Assembly (NCBI GenBank): GCA_050084985.1
Contig: JBITNC010000001.1
Location: 133,300,001 to 133,364,000 of the forward strand
Origin: Nageia nagi
Taxonomy: Eukaryota; Pinophyta
Reading direction: 5' to 3'
Length of the DNA stretch: 64,000 nucleotides
The notes under the pieces are model-generated. The model was not told where the DNA came from. It saw only the letters and a program-made list of their open reading frames with translations, and made no database searches. The translations under genes were made by a program, and so were the position numbers. Position 1 is the first letter of the stretch. Each line of letters begins with the position of its first letter. Shown here piece by piece: positions 1-11,010 of the stretch.

Positions 1-1297
1 ATATTTCAAACTATGGTGGTCGGTTCTGATGATAAAATGGCGACCAATGAGGTAGGGTCTCCAACGGTGAATGGTATGAATGATTGCAAGCATTTCCTTT
101 TCATAGGTGGATTTAGCCAAGTTTCTACCTGAGAGGGTCGTGCTTGTGGTCACCTTTCTTGCATCAACACGGCTCCAATTCCCACCCTTGAAGCATCACT
201 CTCAATGATGAAGGTCTTAAAGAAATCTGGCATAGCCAATACTAAAGTAGAGCACATGGCCATCTTCAATTGCTAAAAGGATTCTTCGACAGCTGCTGAC
301 CAAAGGCATTCATCTTGAGCAACGCTATGAGTGGGGCTGCAATCTTTCCATAATCTCTCACAAACTTACGGTAGTACCCTATCAATCTGAGGAAACCCCA
401 TAAGCTTTTCAAGGATTTAGGAAGAGGCCAAGTTTGCATATCCTCAATCTTCTGTGGGTCCAACATGACGCCTTCTTTTGAAATAATGTGTCCAAGGTAT
501 TCGAGCTCTTACCGGCCAAAGCAACATTTAGAGCGCTCAGCATACAACTAATTCTCGTGGAGGAGTTGCAAAGTCTGATCTAACTGGGACAAGTGACCCT
601 CCCAAGTTTTGTTGTAAATCAAAATATCATCAAAGAAAACTAAAATAAATTTTCGAAGGTAAGGGCGGAATACCTGGTTCATCAGACTCTGGAAGGTGTA
701 CGGAGTATTAGTAAGGCCGAAAGGCATTACTAGGAACTCATAATGACCTTCATGTGTACGGAAAGCAGTTTTGGGGATGTCTTCCTTGCAAAGCCGAATT
801 TGATGGCACCTAGATCGAAGATCTAACTTGGAGAAATGTTTGGCACCATGGAGTTCATCTAACAATTCATCAATGATTGGAATGGGAAACTTATCCTTGA
901 TGGTCATTTTCTTTAGGGCTCGAAAGTCGATGCACATCCACCATAACCCATCTTTTTTGCAAACCACCAAAATCGAAGAAGAGTAAGGACTCACACTTGG
1001 GCAAATGATGCCAGCTTCTAACATATCTTCCACCAGCTTTTCTATTTCATCCTTTTGGAGACATGAGTAACGGTAAGGCTGAATCTTCGGTGGTTGACTC
1101 CCAGGGATTAATTGGATTGCATGGTCATGGGGGCAATGAGGTGGCAATCTGCAGGGTTCTTCAAAGACTTTAGTATGACAGATGAGTACCTATTGTAATT
1201 CCTATACATCAAGTGAGTCTTGCAAGGCTGGCTAAATAGAAAACAGTTGTCCCACCATTCCCTTACTTCTTTTCTTCAATAGTTTCTCCATGCGATG
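1..1297 (-). pseudogene. Ty3/gypsy element D: RT and RNase H part of pol (broken)
   Basis: Read on the minus strand, this is the middle of a Ty3/gypsy polyprotein, the enzymes that copy element RNA into DNA. About 548-1147 carries the RT palm: [12 protein letters not shown] at the start, CIDFRALKK, the MPFGL motif, and FFDDIL as the catalytic YxDD variant near 623-640. About 266-466 is the RT connection ([16 protein letters not shown]). About 1-265 enters RNase H in shifted frames, with a SDAS aspartate and a RTDHHSL-like end. Frameshifts and stops make it non-functional, and integrase would lie beyond the left edge. Its 5' partner (gag and protease) is at 7329-8780. The two halves join in frame if the element at 1298-7323 is removed, so this is one element split by an insertion. 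The family call is firm; the clade (chromovirus-like) is inferred. Confidence 0.92.
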
Positions 1298-1345
1298 TGT
1301 TGTGCCCTACACAACTCGCCCCAAAATTTTGCAATTTTGGGAGCC
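1298..1345 (+). repeat. Two nested terminal palindromes of the giant LTR
   Basis: The LTR tip is TGTTGTG, a short loop, then CACAACT. It is followed at once by CCCCAAAAT...ATTTTGGG around a GCA centre. Both pairs can fold into hairpins. The same pair is seen in copy 2 (right end, about 35795-35842, where both arms are cleaner) and in the fragment at 12759, and in worn form in copy 3 (about 49895-49945). Confidence 0.75.
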
Positions 1346-1585
1346 CTTTGCAACTCAGACCTATCAAGGGTCCAATTAGAGCAACCTTCCAAAGAATCCA
1401 AAATCAAGCCTACCATCCTAGTGTCAAAGTGCAATCATACACCCAATCTCAATCATGTTGCATTGAAGAGTAAAACCCTGGAAAAATGGCTAAGTTTGGA
1501 GACTTCAGGTCGAATCTAGGGGGGACAAGGAAGTCCAAGTCAAGTCCAAACCAAGCAAGTCAGATCCAGGCCACTCCTAGGCCTA

Positions 1586-2532
1586 GCGCATGCTCCAGAA
1601 AGACAAAATCTTGTCTTTCTAAGACATGCGCTCAGGCCAGGAAGACGCCTAGTGTCAAGGTTAAGTCCCAAAACTCGAATTGGGTCACTCCTTGACCCAG
1701 CGCATGCCATGAAAAGACAAAATCTTGTCTTTTTGGGGCATGCGCCAGGCTTAGAGAGATGTCCAGGACAAAACGAAGGCCCAAAACGGACAAGTCAATG
1801 CACACCAAAGCTAGCGCATGTCTCAAAAAGACAATCATGTCTTTTGGGAGCATGCGCCCAAGTCAGGAGGCCACCCAAAAAGACAAAGTGCACTCACCCG
1901 AGGCTAGCGCATACCTCAAAAAGACAAAATCTTGTCTTTTGGGAGCATGCACCAAGCCTAGTAAGGCTTCCGGACAAGATGAAATGGAAAATTTGACTAA
2001 GGCACAGAGCCTCAAAGCCTGGATGCCTCTCAAGCATGACTAGAGAGGCTGGCGCATGCCTCAAAAAGACAAGTTCATGACTTTTGGGAGCATGCGCCAA
2101 GCCTAGGAAGACACCAGGACGAAGCAAGCATGAAAATAAAACTAAGTCCTAAGAGCAAAAAACCAAAACAAGGAAAATCTTACCATCTCCAACCCAACAT
2201 ATGCCTCAAAAAGATAGGATCCTGAATTTCTGGATCATGCACCCAGATTGGAGGAGCTGAAGAAGTTGGAGGGCATTTCGAAAAGACAAAATTTTGTCTT
2301 TTGAAATCATGCGTCGGGCTTGGAGGGGCCCCTGGATTGAGCCAATGGAGAAAAATGAACAAGTTGAATCCCACAAAAGTGCGCATCAAGCAAGATAAAG
2401 TCTCAAGACTGAGCTCTAGGGTCAAGTTGGAAGAAAAGGAGTGCAAGGAAGGCCAACATGGGGGAATGCATTCAACCCCAAGGCTCGCGCATTCTCTAGA
2501 AAGACAAAATCTTGTCTTTTCTGGGCATGCGC
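1586..2532 (+). repeat. Array of eight imperfect 46-bp hairpins (copy 1)
   Basis: Each unit reads roughly GCGCATG, a short run, AAAAAGACAAAATC, then its complement TTGTCTTTT, a short run, CATGCGC, so it is its own inverted repeat. Units lie near 1586, 1700, 1813, 1906, 2049, 2197, 2272 and 2487. The spacers are about 30 to 170 bp and do not match each other well. Some units are worn (about 2197 and 2272). The array sits upstream of the TATA box of the LTR ORF. Its role is unknown. Confidence 0.88.
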
Positions 2533-2690
2533 TAGGCTGAAAGACACCCTAAACCGCCCACGTTTGGTCCTGATCGGCTAGAAGCAATGTTTCATGATGG
2601 CACACATCTCGAGGTCAACCACCTGGAGGGCTAGGATGTATCTTTCTCCATAATCTAGCCGAATGGGGTTTCAAGGAGGCCAACTTTAGC

Positions 2691-2698
2691 TATAAATA
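2691..2698 (+). promoter_or_regulatory. TATA box of the LTR-borne ORF
   Basis: TATAAATA lies 220 bp before the ATG at 2911. In copy 2 the same octamer (34396-34403, minus) lies about 216 bp before its ATG, and the sequence around both is alike (AGCTATAAATAC, then TCAAATC and CACTCCTCTTCTAC). Conserved position and context support a real promoter. Confidence 0.7.
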
Positions 2699-2910
2699 CC
2701 AACTTGGAGGCTTCATTTTTCCAAAATTCAAATCACACTCCTCTTCTACACTTGCACCAAAATTGCAGAATTTTGAGTTTGAAATTCGTCCAGAAGCTGG
2801 GAAGGCTTGTGCATGGAGACAAGGAGGCTAGGAAGGTGACATGAAGGTCCTAGGCTAGCAAGAAAGCCAGCGCATCACTTTGGAAGGTCCTTGTCACTCG
2901 TCGAGACATC

Positions 2911-5900
2911 ATGACTAGTTTCAAAAGCAATTCGGCCAAGGACTATATGCGTGATCTGGAGAACATCAGGCATGAGTGCATCATCACTATATACGAGCGA
3001 CAAGACCCCTTGCCCCAAGGGGCTAAGTTCTCCAAGAATGGACTAGCCACTATCGGAGACACAAACTGGCAGAAGGTGGATCCGATGCAAATGAGGGCTA
3101 AGATCAAGAACAAGCCAAATAGCGAGCTGAAACAAGATATTGTCTTCTTCTCTGGGCTCTCAAATTGCACCTTCATCCCATTCATAGTCCCATTCCTAGA
3201 GTTCTGTTTGGAAGTCGGCCAACATTGGAAGAAGGGCGAGAGAGTACTCTATTACATCAAAGGCAACATCATCATGGATTTCAGCCCCGAAGCCATCAAG
3301 ATAGCATTTCAGTGGACTTCGGAGGGCAACTTTGAATACTTGGAGAAGTCGTTGGCATGCTATCGAGACACCAATAGGGCAGCCACAACAATCAAGAGTT
3401 GGATGTTGGACAAACATCATGGCCTAAAGGGCAACGCACTCATCAACGCCCCTCGCTCCCACTTCTATCTGTCCGTAAAATTAATGATCCTCATGTTGTC
3501 GTGAGTTCTTAGGAAGAAAGTTGCATCCAAATTCCGAAAACAGTTCTTCAGCTTCATCATGGAGATTGCTAGAGGGAAGAAGATCAAGTGGAGTAAGGAG
3601 TTGAGTGACAGCATCATGGATCAATTGTTATCAGTGGGGACCACACGCAAATTTTACCTCAACTCTTCCTTGGTATACCTGCTACTTTATGGCAAGCAAA
3701 GACCTACAGCTTCAGGGAAGGCAAACTTGATTGAATGAGGAACGTATGCCATATGGAAGTGCTACCTTAAGTGGAAGATTGAGAGGAGATGGGAAGACTT
3801 CATGATGAAGAGTGATGGATGGGAGCATGAAATTTACAAAGAACTCAAGGGAGAAATTACACTTGCTCAAATCTCCAATTCAGCCTAGGATGCGTTGAGG
3901 AGACATGGAGACTTTTTCATCCATCACCAACATTACTCTTACATTCGCCTCTACGGATAAGTCGTGGAGCCATATCAACTGCCTAGGTATGTGAGCAACA
4001 AGATGCTCCTAATGGAGATGATGAGGCAGTTGACCTACTTGCATGAGCATGTCTGGCAAAAGAAATCAGCCACTTCTAATTTACCGATCATAGTAGGGGA
4101 GCATCAGTGCAGAGCGTGGGCGGATGTGACCTCCATGATAGAGGAGTTGGAGAAGTACAACTTCCAGAAGATGTCAGTCACTAATCACTATGATCCTGAA
4201 CATCGGATTCATGACTTCTATATGAAGTAGAGGAAGAGAGCCTATGAGAATAGGCCACATAGAAATGAAGAGCCATTCTGGAACATCAGTACTGAAATGG
4301 AGGTGAAAAGGATCCGTGCCAGGATGCAAGAAGAGGCCCAGAAGCAACAACAAGAGGTAGAAGCTTCCATTGAAAAGAGATTGTCTCAATCTCGGGGAAG
4401 GAAGCCACAAGAATCCACATCTAGAGTCATCCAAGTTCCACCGACGATTGAGGAACCTGTCAAGCAGTATGCATCCACGCGTGGGAAGAATCCGGTTAAG
4501 TAGGTAGTGCAACAAGTCAAGGAGATAGTTGATGAACATGATATGAGAGAGTTGGAGCATGTGACGACTAATAAGGTGGTGAGATGTGTGAGAAATAGGA
4601 AAGTAGATTCGTCGCCACCCCAGAGGCCGCCAAGAGAAGTAGTGTAACATCCATCACAGACTATCCCACCATCAAGATCAGAATCCTCGGGCCGTTTATA
4701 TGAAGATCACAACATCCCTCAGAGAGAACAAGCAGATAGGCATGGAGATGAGGATCATCAAAGCATGCTTACAGAAGGGGAATATGAAAACATACCTCAA
4801 GATGAGTCTGATGAAGAGCCAGAGAACAAGCATGTAGCCAGTACTGTTCCCGGAGAAGATATTCAGGATGCACGGGGTGATGAAGAGCCGTCATTGGAGA
4901 TATTGAAGGAGGTTCATAATCATACCACCTCAAAGCCTTCAACATCTAGAGGGAAAAGCAAAACCCAACCCCTGAGTCAATACCAAGAAGAGCCCAACTG
5001 AAGAGGGGGTCTCAATCCAGATTATCAATGACACCCGAGGAATCTACAGGAAAAGAAGAAAGGCCTTTGAAGAAAATCAAAGAGAACGACATCACCACCG
5101 CTGAGGCAGTTGTTGAGACCCACCAACCTTTGCCTAATCGTGAGTGGGGTGTAGATATAAACGAATGTTTTGATGTCTTTAACATGGATGTGGCAGAAGA
5201 GTTCAGGCCGAGAGGAACATATGATCATATTGGAGAGAGTTCCACTCGTTTGGAGAGGAGTCAAACTTACATGCACATGACAGATAATGTGGTTTGCATC
5301 AAAACTATAGTGGCTGACAAGGATAACTGTCAAGGCCCAGGAGACTTCAGACAAATAAATCAGATCGTCAAGATAGGCCCCATTGGTGTGACTAGCAGAA
5401 AACATGTGATCGTCTCTAACACTAAGGCAATCGCAAAGGACGAGCTGCTAAAGGAGGAGATAAAAAGCTTGAAGAAAGAGCTGGCCGCCCAAAGGAGATT
5501 GACTCATGAGCTTGAGTCAACCAAAGTACCCACAAAAGAACTAAAGAAAGTCAAACCTCTCAAAGAAGGTATGATGGCAATGAAGCAAGAGGTGGTGGAT
5601 GAGATCTTAACAATATTGAGGCAATTCATTGAGGCCCTTCACAAGGTTTCGTTCGAAGAGAATCAGCTGAAGTACATTGTCACTGAAAGGGCAAGCTACA
5701 CCAGATTTTAGAGTCCCAGCAACCCATGATACTGAGGTATGAGACATCACAGGCTCAAAGGCCCAAGGATACTAAATTCTGCAAGGATTACTAGTTCTAT
5801 TGGGGTGTAAACAGCCAAGTACTTACCCACTTCCAGGAGGTAAGAAAGGAGGTGACCGCGATCAACGATAAGGCCCACTCATGCATTGAGCAGATGGAAT

Positions 5901-6216
5901 TTTAGGTGCAGTACTTGGAGGAAGACACCACCATTCGGGAGGCAGAAGAGGTAGTGGCAGAGGTCAGACACCTCCTTCAGAGCCTGATGATGACGGAAGA
6001 CGTGAACTCCTACCAGTCGGAGAGTAACTTGAGGCACATGCTACGACTCACACAGGGAGGATTGAGATGCAAAAGTTGGTGGACGAGGTCAAGGACAGTG
6101 TTGCTGTTAGCAGGCCGAAGTTCTCGGAGATGTTGTGTGGAGTGGAACTTACGACGAAATTCTTGGTCAAAGGTTTCGAAGACCGAGTTGTGGGCTTGGG
6201 CCCACCATTGGCTTAG
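2911..6216 (+). pseudogene. LTR-encoded protein of unknown function, copy 1 (about 1,100 codons, broken)
   Basis: No function is recognised. The frame opens with MTSFKSN, which matches MTTSKSN at the start of copy 2. It runs mostly in one frame with in-frame stops (3502-3504, about 3736, 3886, 3958, 4228, 4501), moves to another frame around 5028-5711, and returns to end at TAG 6214-6216. The N-terminal third has GLATIGDTNW and DFSPEAI, the latter faintly like the putative plant transposon protein domain. The middle has DGWE-EIYKE-KGEIT, ISNS and YDPEHRIHDFY. About 5430-5570 is a lysine/glutamate-rich coiled coil. The C-terminal motif is ELTTKFL. Homologues are the copies at 30970-34180 and 53058-56444. 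It sits inside the LTR, not in the internal region. Zinc-knuckle, protease and RT motifs are absent, so it is not ordinary gag-pol. Confidence 0.8.
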
Positions 6217-7323
6217 CTATTATTTTGTTTTAAATTAAGTTTATTTTTATTTTCCAACTAGACATTTTCAGTATTATTTTATTCCCAAACTCGTGAAGGA
6301 TAAAGATTTGCTCCCAAGAGTTTGGAAGAAATTTTGTAATGCCATGTGGCGCATTTTTAATGAACCTCATTTTATTTCTGACATATATAACTAGGGTTAG
6401 GGCAACACTGTTGATTGCACCTAAAAATCATTTATACCCCATTTTGATTGATTTGTGGGGCATTGACATTTTGATAACTTAATAGAAACTTTGTTGGACC
6501 AAAATTGCTCTTAAGTGTTAAATGTGGTGTATATGGATGCTATTGTGATTTATTTACTTGTTCATGTTGGAATGTGAATGCGAATGAATGTTAGATAGTG
6601 CTATCTATGTTCATTCTATCATTGCTTGATGTTATTTCAATTGACTTGGTACATTTTGTAAACTTCATTGAGGTGGACGAAAGCTTGTTTGCATATCTTG
6701 AGAAGTAGTTGATTGATATCTCATGGATGATATTTCACCATTTGCAATATAGACTTGGTAATCTTGAGGGCTTCACTGATGATGTTCGCCATAGGAACTT
6801 CACCCAAGTCCTTTAGTTGTACCTTGGTCTCACCCTATCACATTGCCTCAACTTCACGCTCCATCCATTCAGCTATTCGTGTTGTTGGCTAGTTGATCAG
6901 ATAGTGGGTGCCTCGAAACTGCATTGAACCCAAGTGAACCAACTTCCGAGCATCCTTACCAGCCCGTGAGCCTGTATGCCCACTATTGCATCCTATTCCC
7001 ACAATCTTTCCACCATCTTTCTTCCTTTTATTTTACACTTTTTTCTGCGGTTTTCGCACCCCAATTTTCCCTTTTCAGCATTTTAGAAACAACCTTGTTA
7101 GAGCCCAAATATAGAACTCGGAGTCCCTTGAATCCACACATAATATTCATGTTAGTGGCAGCTCTAAACATCTCAACCGTATCCTAGGTTATTCTCGCAT
7201 AACTCACGAAGCCAAACCTTTGGGGTAACCAATCTCCATAGCGGGAGGGAGTAACGTCCCTCCACCTGAGGCGTTGGCATTTTTTCTCATTGCTTCAGGG
7301 TAGGAATGAAAAACTCCCCAACA
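6217..7323 (+). other. 3' tail of giant LTR copy 1 (probable genomic-RNA promoter, R and U5)
   Basis: This non-coding stretch is alignable with 29849-30969 (minus) through short conserved blocks: TTTGCTCCCA, TGTAATGCCATGTGGC, AGGGCAACA, TTGTAAA, GAGGTGGAC, ATTCGTGTTGTTG and AAACATCTCAAC. It ends CCCCAACA. TATATAA at 6384-6390 and ATTTATA near 6428 could be a second promoter, but neither is firmly conserved. In copy 3 the matching stretch leads straight into a PBS, so it should hold the start of the full-length RNA. The ORFs read here are chance. Confidence 0.6.
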
Positions 7324-7328
7324 CGATG

Positions 7329-8780
7329 TGAACTAATAATTTGTGATTGCCCCGCCTTAATTCCTTTAAGAGTATATTTGTTCTCGTCAACTTTGAATTG
7401 CATCCACAACTCACGAAAATCCTAAGGAACAAGGCCTAATGTCATCATCCATTGTATACCAAGGACTACATCACACCCGCCTAATGGTAGAACATACATG
7501 TCGCTTTACATCTTGTAGTCACTCATATTGAGCTTGATGTTACGACACCATCCTTTGCAAGCAATTTTCCCACCATTGCCTATCATCACCTCAAAATTAT
7601 TATGTGGATAGATATAAGAGTGGTTCCGAATCCATAAAATTACGAGTGCTTCCGGAGTCGAGCAATATTATCAATAGTTGTCCCTTAAAATATCCCCAAA
7701 CTTTCATGGTTTGTGGAGATGTAAACCCATAGAGGGCATTGCAAGAAATTTCAGGACCGACTTCAGCTGGTTGGTCTGATTCCTCTTCGATATCTGCCAT
7801 AGCATCCTCAAAAGCCTCTTCTGATGGTTCTACAGGAGCATCTGAATCTAGGACATATAATTTTTGTGTTGCACAACGATGGCCCGGTGCAAATTTTTCA
7901 TCGCAATTATAACAAAGCCCTTTTTCTTGCGCTCTTCCATCTCGGCAAGAGTCAATCTTTTAACCGGCAGGGATTGTGGTGGTTTGTGACTACTTTGGAA
8001 AGTTTCTGGTTTCCAAGCGGTTTGCTTGGTGTTTTTGCTTTGTGCACTGAACTTATCCTCCGCCAACTTGGCAAGCCCTATCGTTGTTGTCATGTTGCTA
8101 GGAATGAACATTTTTACTTCCACTTGAATGTCTTCCTTTAGCCCGCTATTGAAACAACTACAGAAGAATCCCTTATCTAATCCTTCAATACGATTAGCCA
8201 ACTTTTCAAATTCCGTTTGGTCTTCTCTCACTAGTCATTTGACAAAATTTGGAGAGGGCACCAGTGAAATCCTCAAAATCTAACTAGGACGTTATGGGTT
8301 AAATCCATCCAAGATGGGGTGCCATTTGCCTTTTCAAACCATTGGATGGCTTCACGCTCTAGATGAAAAGAGGCAAGGTTCACCTTTTGAGCGTTGGGAA
8401 TTTGATTTAAAGAAAAATATTGCTCGACTCGATATATCCAACTAGTGGTGTCATCACCATCAAATGTTGGAAAGTCCAATTTGGATGTACACGAAAAAAT
8501 GAAGGCTTGTTGCGGTCCTTGAAAGTTCTCGAAGCCTTGGCCAATATATGGTTGAGATTGATTTGATCCACTTGCAACTAAGGATGTGTTATGAGTTGTG
8601 GTTTTGCTCCAAGATTTGCAACTTTCGATCTATGTAAGCATAAGCAATGGTTATTGCTTCAACTACTTTTTTGATTTCATCAATAGCAATGGGGAAGTGA
8701 TAGTCACCAATGAGGTCCATTATGTGGTTTAGACCCTGTGATATTTTATCCATATCCAAGGATCTTCGACCGTTAGCCAT
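7329..8780 (-). pseudogene. Ty3/gypsy element D: gag and protease (broken)
   Basis: Minus-strand gag opens near 8780 (MANGRRSLDMDKI). It continues with the capsid-like core FPTFDGDD, SWIYRVEQYF and AIQWFEKANG at 8273-8479, then FEKLANRIEGL, and a zinc knuckle of the CYNC...GHRC type near 7876-7920, which is spread over two frames by a frameshift. The protease follows with LLDSGSTRNF near 7640-7690, so the DSG catalytic triplet is intact, and then VLGIQW about 7470. Stops and frameshifts break the chain. The last residues before 7329 (SSHR) run in frame into MEKLLKK at 1292, across the inserted giant LTR, showing where pol was cut. Confidence 0.88.
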
Positions 8781-9360
8781 CTGACTATTTCAAGAACTAT
8801 TATTTTTAGAAACAGCTATTTTTGAAAACTGAAAGTGTGGGGGTGCTATATATCAAAATGATCAGCACAAAAAAATAATCACAATGGGATAGGTTCCGAA
8901 ATGATGATTTTTAGAAATTTATACTCGTTGACATAGGTAACAAACCAGCCTTGTCAGGATCACCTAATTCTTCACCGTTTGCAAGATAACAACCTCTAAA
9001 GTTTTTGCCTGTTTTAGTAACTGCTATTTTTCGTAAGGGAAAATAGGGTTCCATAAGGAGAAAAAAGGTTGTTTCAGAACTGGTGGCGGCTTGAAGTATG
9101 GAGGTCATGAAACAATGAACAAAAAGACGGTTAGAAGCGCATGATGCAGGAATGGCGTGGTGCGAATGAAGGTCACAACTATGGTGGAAAAAAAATTGGC
9201 CCACTTCTGGAAAAAATTTGGCAAAGTTTCAACTGTAAAATGGGCAAAATTTAGGGTTTGAACTCGATGTGACCTTGCTGTTTTGGCAAAATTTTGGCAA
9301 CGTTTGGGTTTAGAACACAAAAATATCAATCCTTAACCAGCCCACAAGTGCCAAAATCGA
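8781..9360 (-). other. Untranslated leader of element D
   Basis: About 580 bp lies between the PBS and the first gag ATG. Short ORFs here have no recognisable motif and look like chance. Confidence 0.5.
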
Positions 9361-9373
9361 AGCTTTAATACCA
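9361..9373 (-). promoter_or_regulatory. Primer-binding site of element D (initiator-Met tRNA type)
   Basis: On the minus strand the sequence is TGGTATTAAAGCT, close to the TGGTATCAGAGC site complementary to initiator methionine tRNA. It sits two bases inside the LTR end at 9376. Confidence 0.85.
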
Positions 9374-9375
9374 GA

Positions 9376-9742
9376 TGTTAGGAACCCACAAGTTTTTAAA
9401 CGGGATTCTTGCCAAAATAACAGTGAAATAGTAACAAAGTGTATCTCAATCTCACAACACAAGCACCACGAATCTGAATAGAGCAAAATGATAAAAGAAT
9501 CGCTTTACTGAATAACCAAAATGAATCGTAGGCCACTTCGAGAGGGCTACCTCCTTACAACTAAAAAAATATATTTTCCAAGATACCAACTATTCTATTT
9601 CCACACATATTTATAGTCCGCCTACCCTAACCCTAATTGGTTGCTTAATACAAAATGGCAATTCACCTTACAAATATGTCGATCTCCTTACATTTAATAA
9701 AAACCAATATTCTAATTAATAAACTATTATAATCTAAGTAAA
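9376..9742 (-). mobile_element. 5' LTR of element D (probably truncated)
   Basis: On the minus strand the LTR ends CCTAACA just before the PBS. TATAAATA lies at 9608-9615 (minus). The outer end is not clear, because the LTR of a B element begins at 9743 and may have cut it short. Confidence 0.7.
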
Positions 9743-10996
9743 TGTTAGGACCTGGTTTTAAGGTGTCCAAGCCAAGGGCATTGGTTGATATAATGTAAGG
9801 ATCCCAAACACAACTCAAGTGTAAAATTAGCAAATTCAAACCCTTAAACTCTGACGTCAGGCCTAGGGCATCAATTACAAGCATATACCACACAATATTG
9901 ACGACATCTAAGCTAGGGCATCAATATAAAAACATGCACAACACCATGATACCAATGTCTGGCCAATACATACAATTATCAGTGAACAACACTCCACAAT
10001 GCCAACGTCTGGCTTACACGTGCATAATGAGACACACATCGCAACGTTGCATACATGGACATAATAACAATATAATATGAGATCCAGAAGTCCAACAATT
10101 GTATAGAAGATGTACAATGCTCAACAATACAATACCAGGCCCAATAGGGCTGACGTCTACCTCCAAGGAGCCAACTAGGGCATAACCAAATGCCTCTCAC
10201 TGATGGAATAATATCGAAACCATGGGACAATACGCTCCCTCAGAATCTGAATCCTCTCCACCGAAGGAGCCCTCCTCAAACCCTGGCTAACCACTGAAGG
10301 TAGAAGCTATACCTTGGAATACACCACCAGATGGGCAAGGGTGCTACACCAATGTCGCAGACGATCAAGATCCCTCAACCTGAAATCTCTCCTAGATGTT
10401 GCACCTAGGGGATGTGCTTAACGCCGCTAAGTCTTCTTGTCCTCTGGATGATATGAAGTATAATAATGATCAAGTATATCCAGTTATGAGACTCCAACGT
10501 CTCTTTATACACTTCTCACCTAGGAGTCATCACCTGGGTCCTCTAATCCAACGTTGGCCTCCTGGGGGCCCAAAATACCCATCGTGGATGTCTAAGGGTT
10601 AGACATGCCAACGTGGGGGCCTAGGGTGCATTAAGTGCCAACGTGGGAGTCTAGGAGTGCCACACATGCCCACATGGGTCAAGAGGGCAAACGTGGGGGT
10701 ATGGGAGCCTCCCCAAGACTAGTACATGCATACAAGTGTCTTTCTAGTCATCTAAGTGCAATAATAGACCTTGGGATACCCACAATCATGATCGGGATTT
10801 CCAAGTGCAATAATACCATCTAATGTACACTTGGGAGGGAGACGTCCTACTTGGGGCTCATAGTGGCGTCCATTAACCCATTAAGTCTTCTATCCCAAGT
10901 CAAAAACATGAAAGTACAAGGCATTAATAAAATATATTACAAAAGGAACCCATTAGGTTCCAAGATTAATTACAATTGTGCAAAGGGGACATCACA
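9743..10996 (-). mobile_element. Family B 3' LTR, minus strand
   Basis: Read on minus, it begins TGTGATGTCCCC at 10996 and ends CCTAACA at 9743, directly after a polypurine tract. A TATA-like TATAAAG lies at 10503-10509 (minus) and TGACGTCA at 9852-9859. It shares the block order of the LTRs at 42229 and 46785, including the CTCCCTCAGA and CTAGGTGCA stretches. About 1,254 bp, the usual B length. Confidence 0.8.
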
Positions 10997-10998
10997 AA

Positions 10999-11010
10999 GC
11001 CTCCCCTCTC
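10999..11010 (-). promoter_or_regulatory. Polypurine tract of truncated B element
   Basis: GAGAGGGGAGGC on the minus strand lies two bases upstream of the LTR start. This is the plus-strand priming site of LTR elements. The preceding AGCAATT and purine run recur in the B element at 46761-46784 and in element C. Confidence 0.8.

Larger units (their letters stand above)
1298..7323 (+). mobile_element. Giant solo LTR, copy 1 (family A, 6,026 bp)
   Basis: The unit begins TGTTGTG and ends CCCCAACA. It is flanked by perfect 5-bp duplications, CGATG at 1293-1297 and 7324-7328, inside the pol gene of element D. Inside, in order, are two subterminal palindromes, eight hairpin units (1586-2532), a TATA box (2691), a long broken ORF (2911-6216) and a tail of about 1.1 kb. 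No PBS, gag or pol is present. The minus copy at 29849-35842 matches from end to end in layout. The copy at 49895-57714 ends the same way but is followed by a PBS and gag-pol. I therefore call this a solo LTR left by recombination between two LTRs. The alternative is a non-autonomous element with unrelated TG/CA ends and no LTRs, which is less likely given copy 3. Confidence 0.82.

Noticed and set aside
1586-2532. CRISPR-like array of palindromic repeats with spacers
   Set aside because: The repeats are diverged and the spacers vary in size. They recur in retroelement LTRs and there are no cas genes. The setting is plant nuclear DNA.
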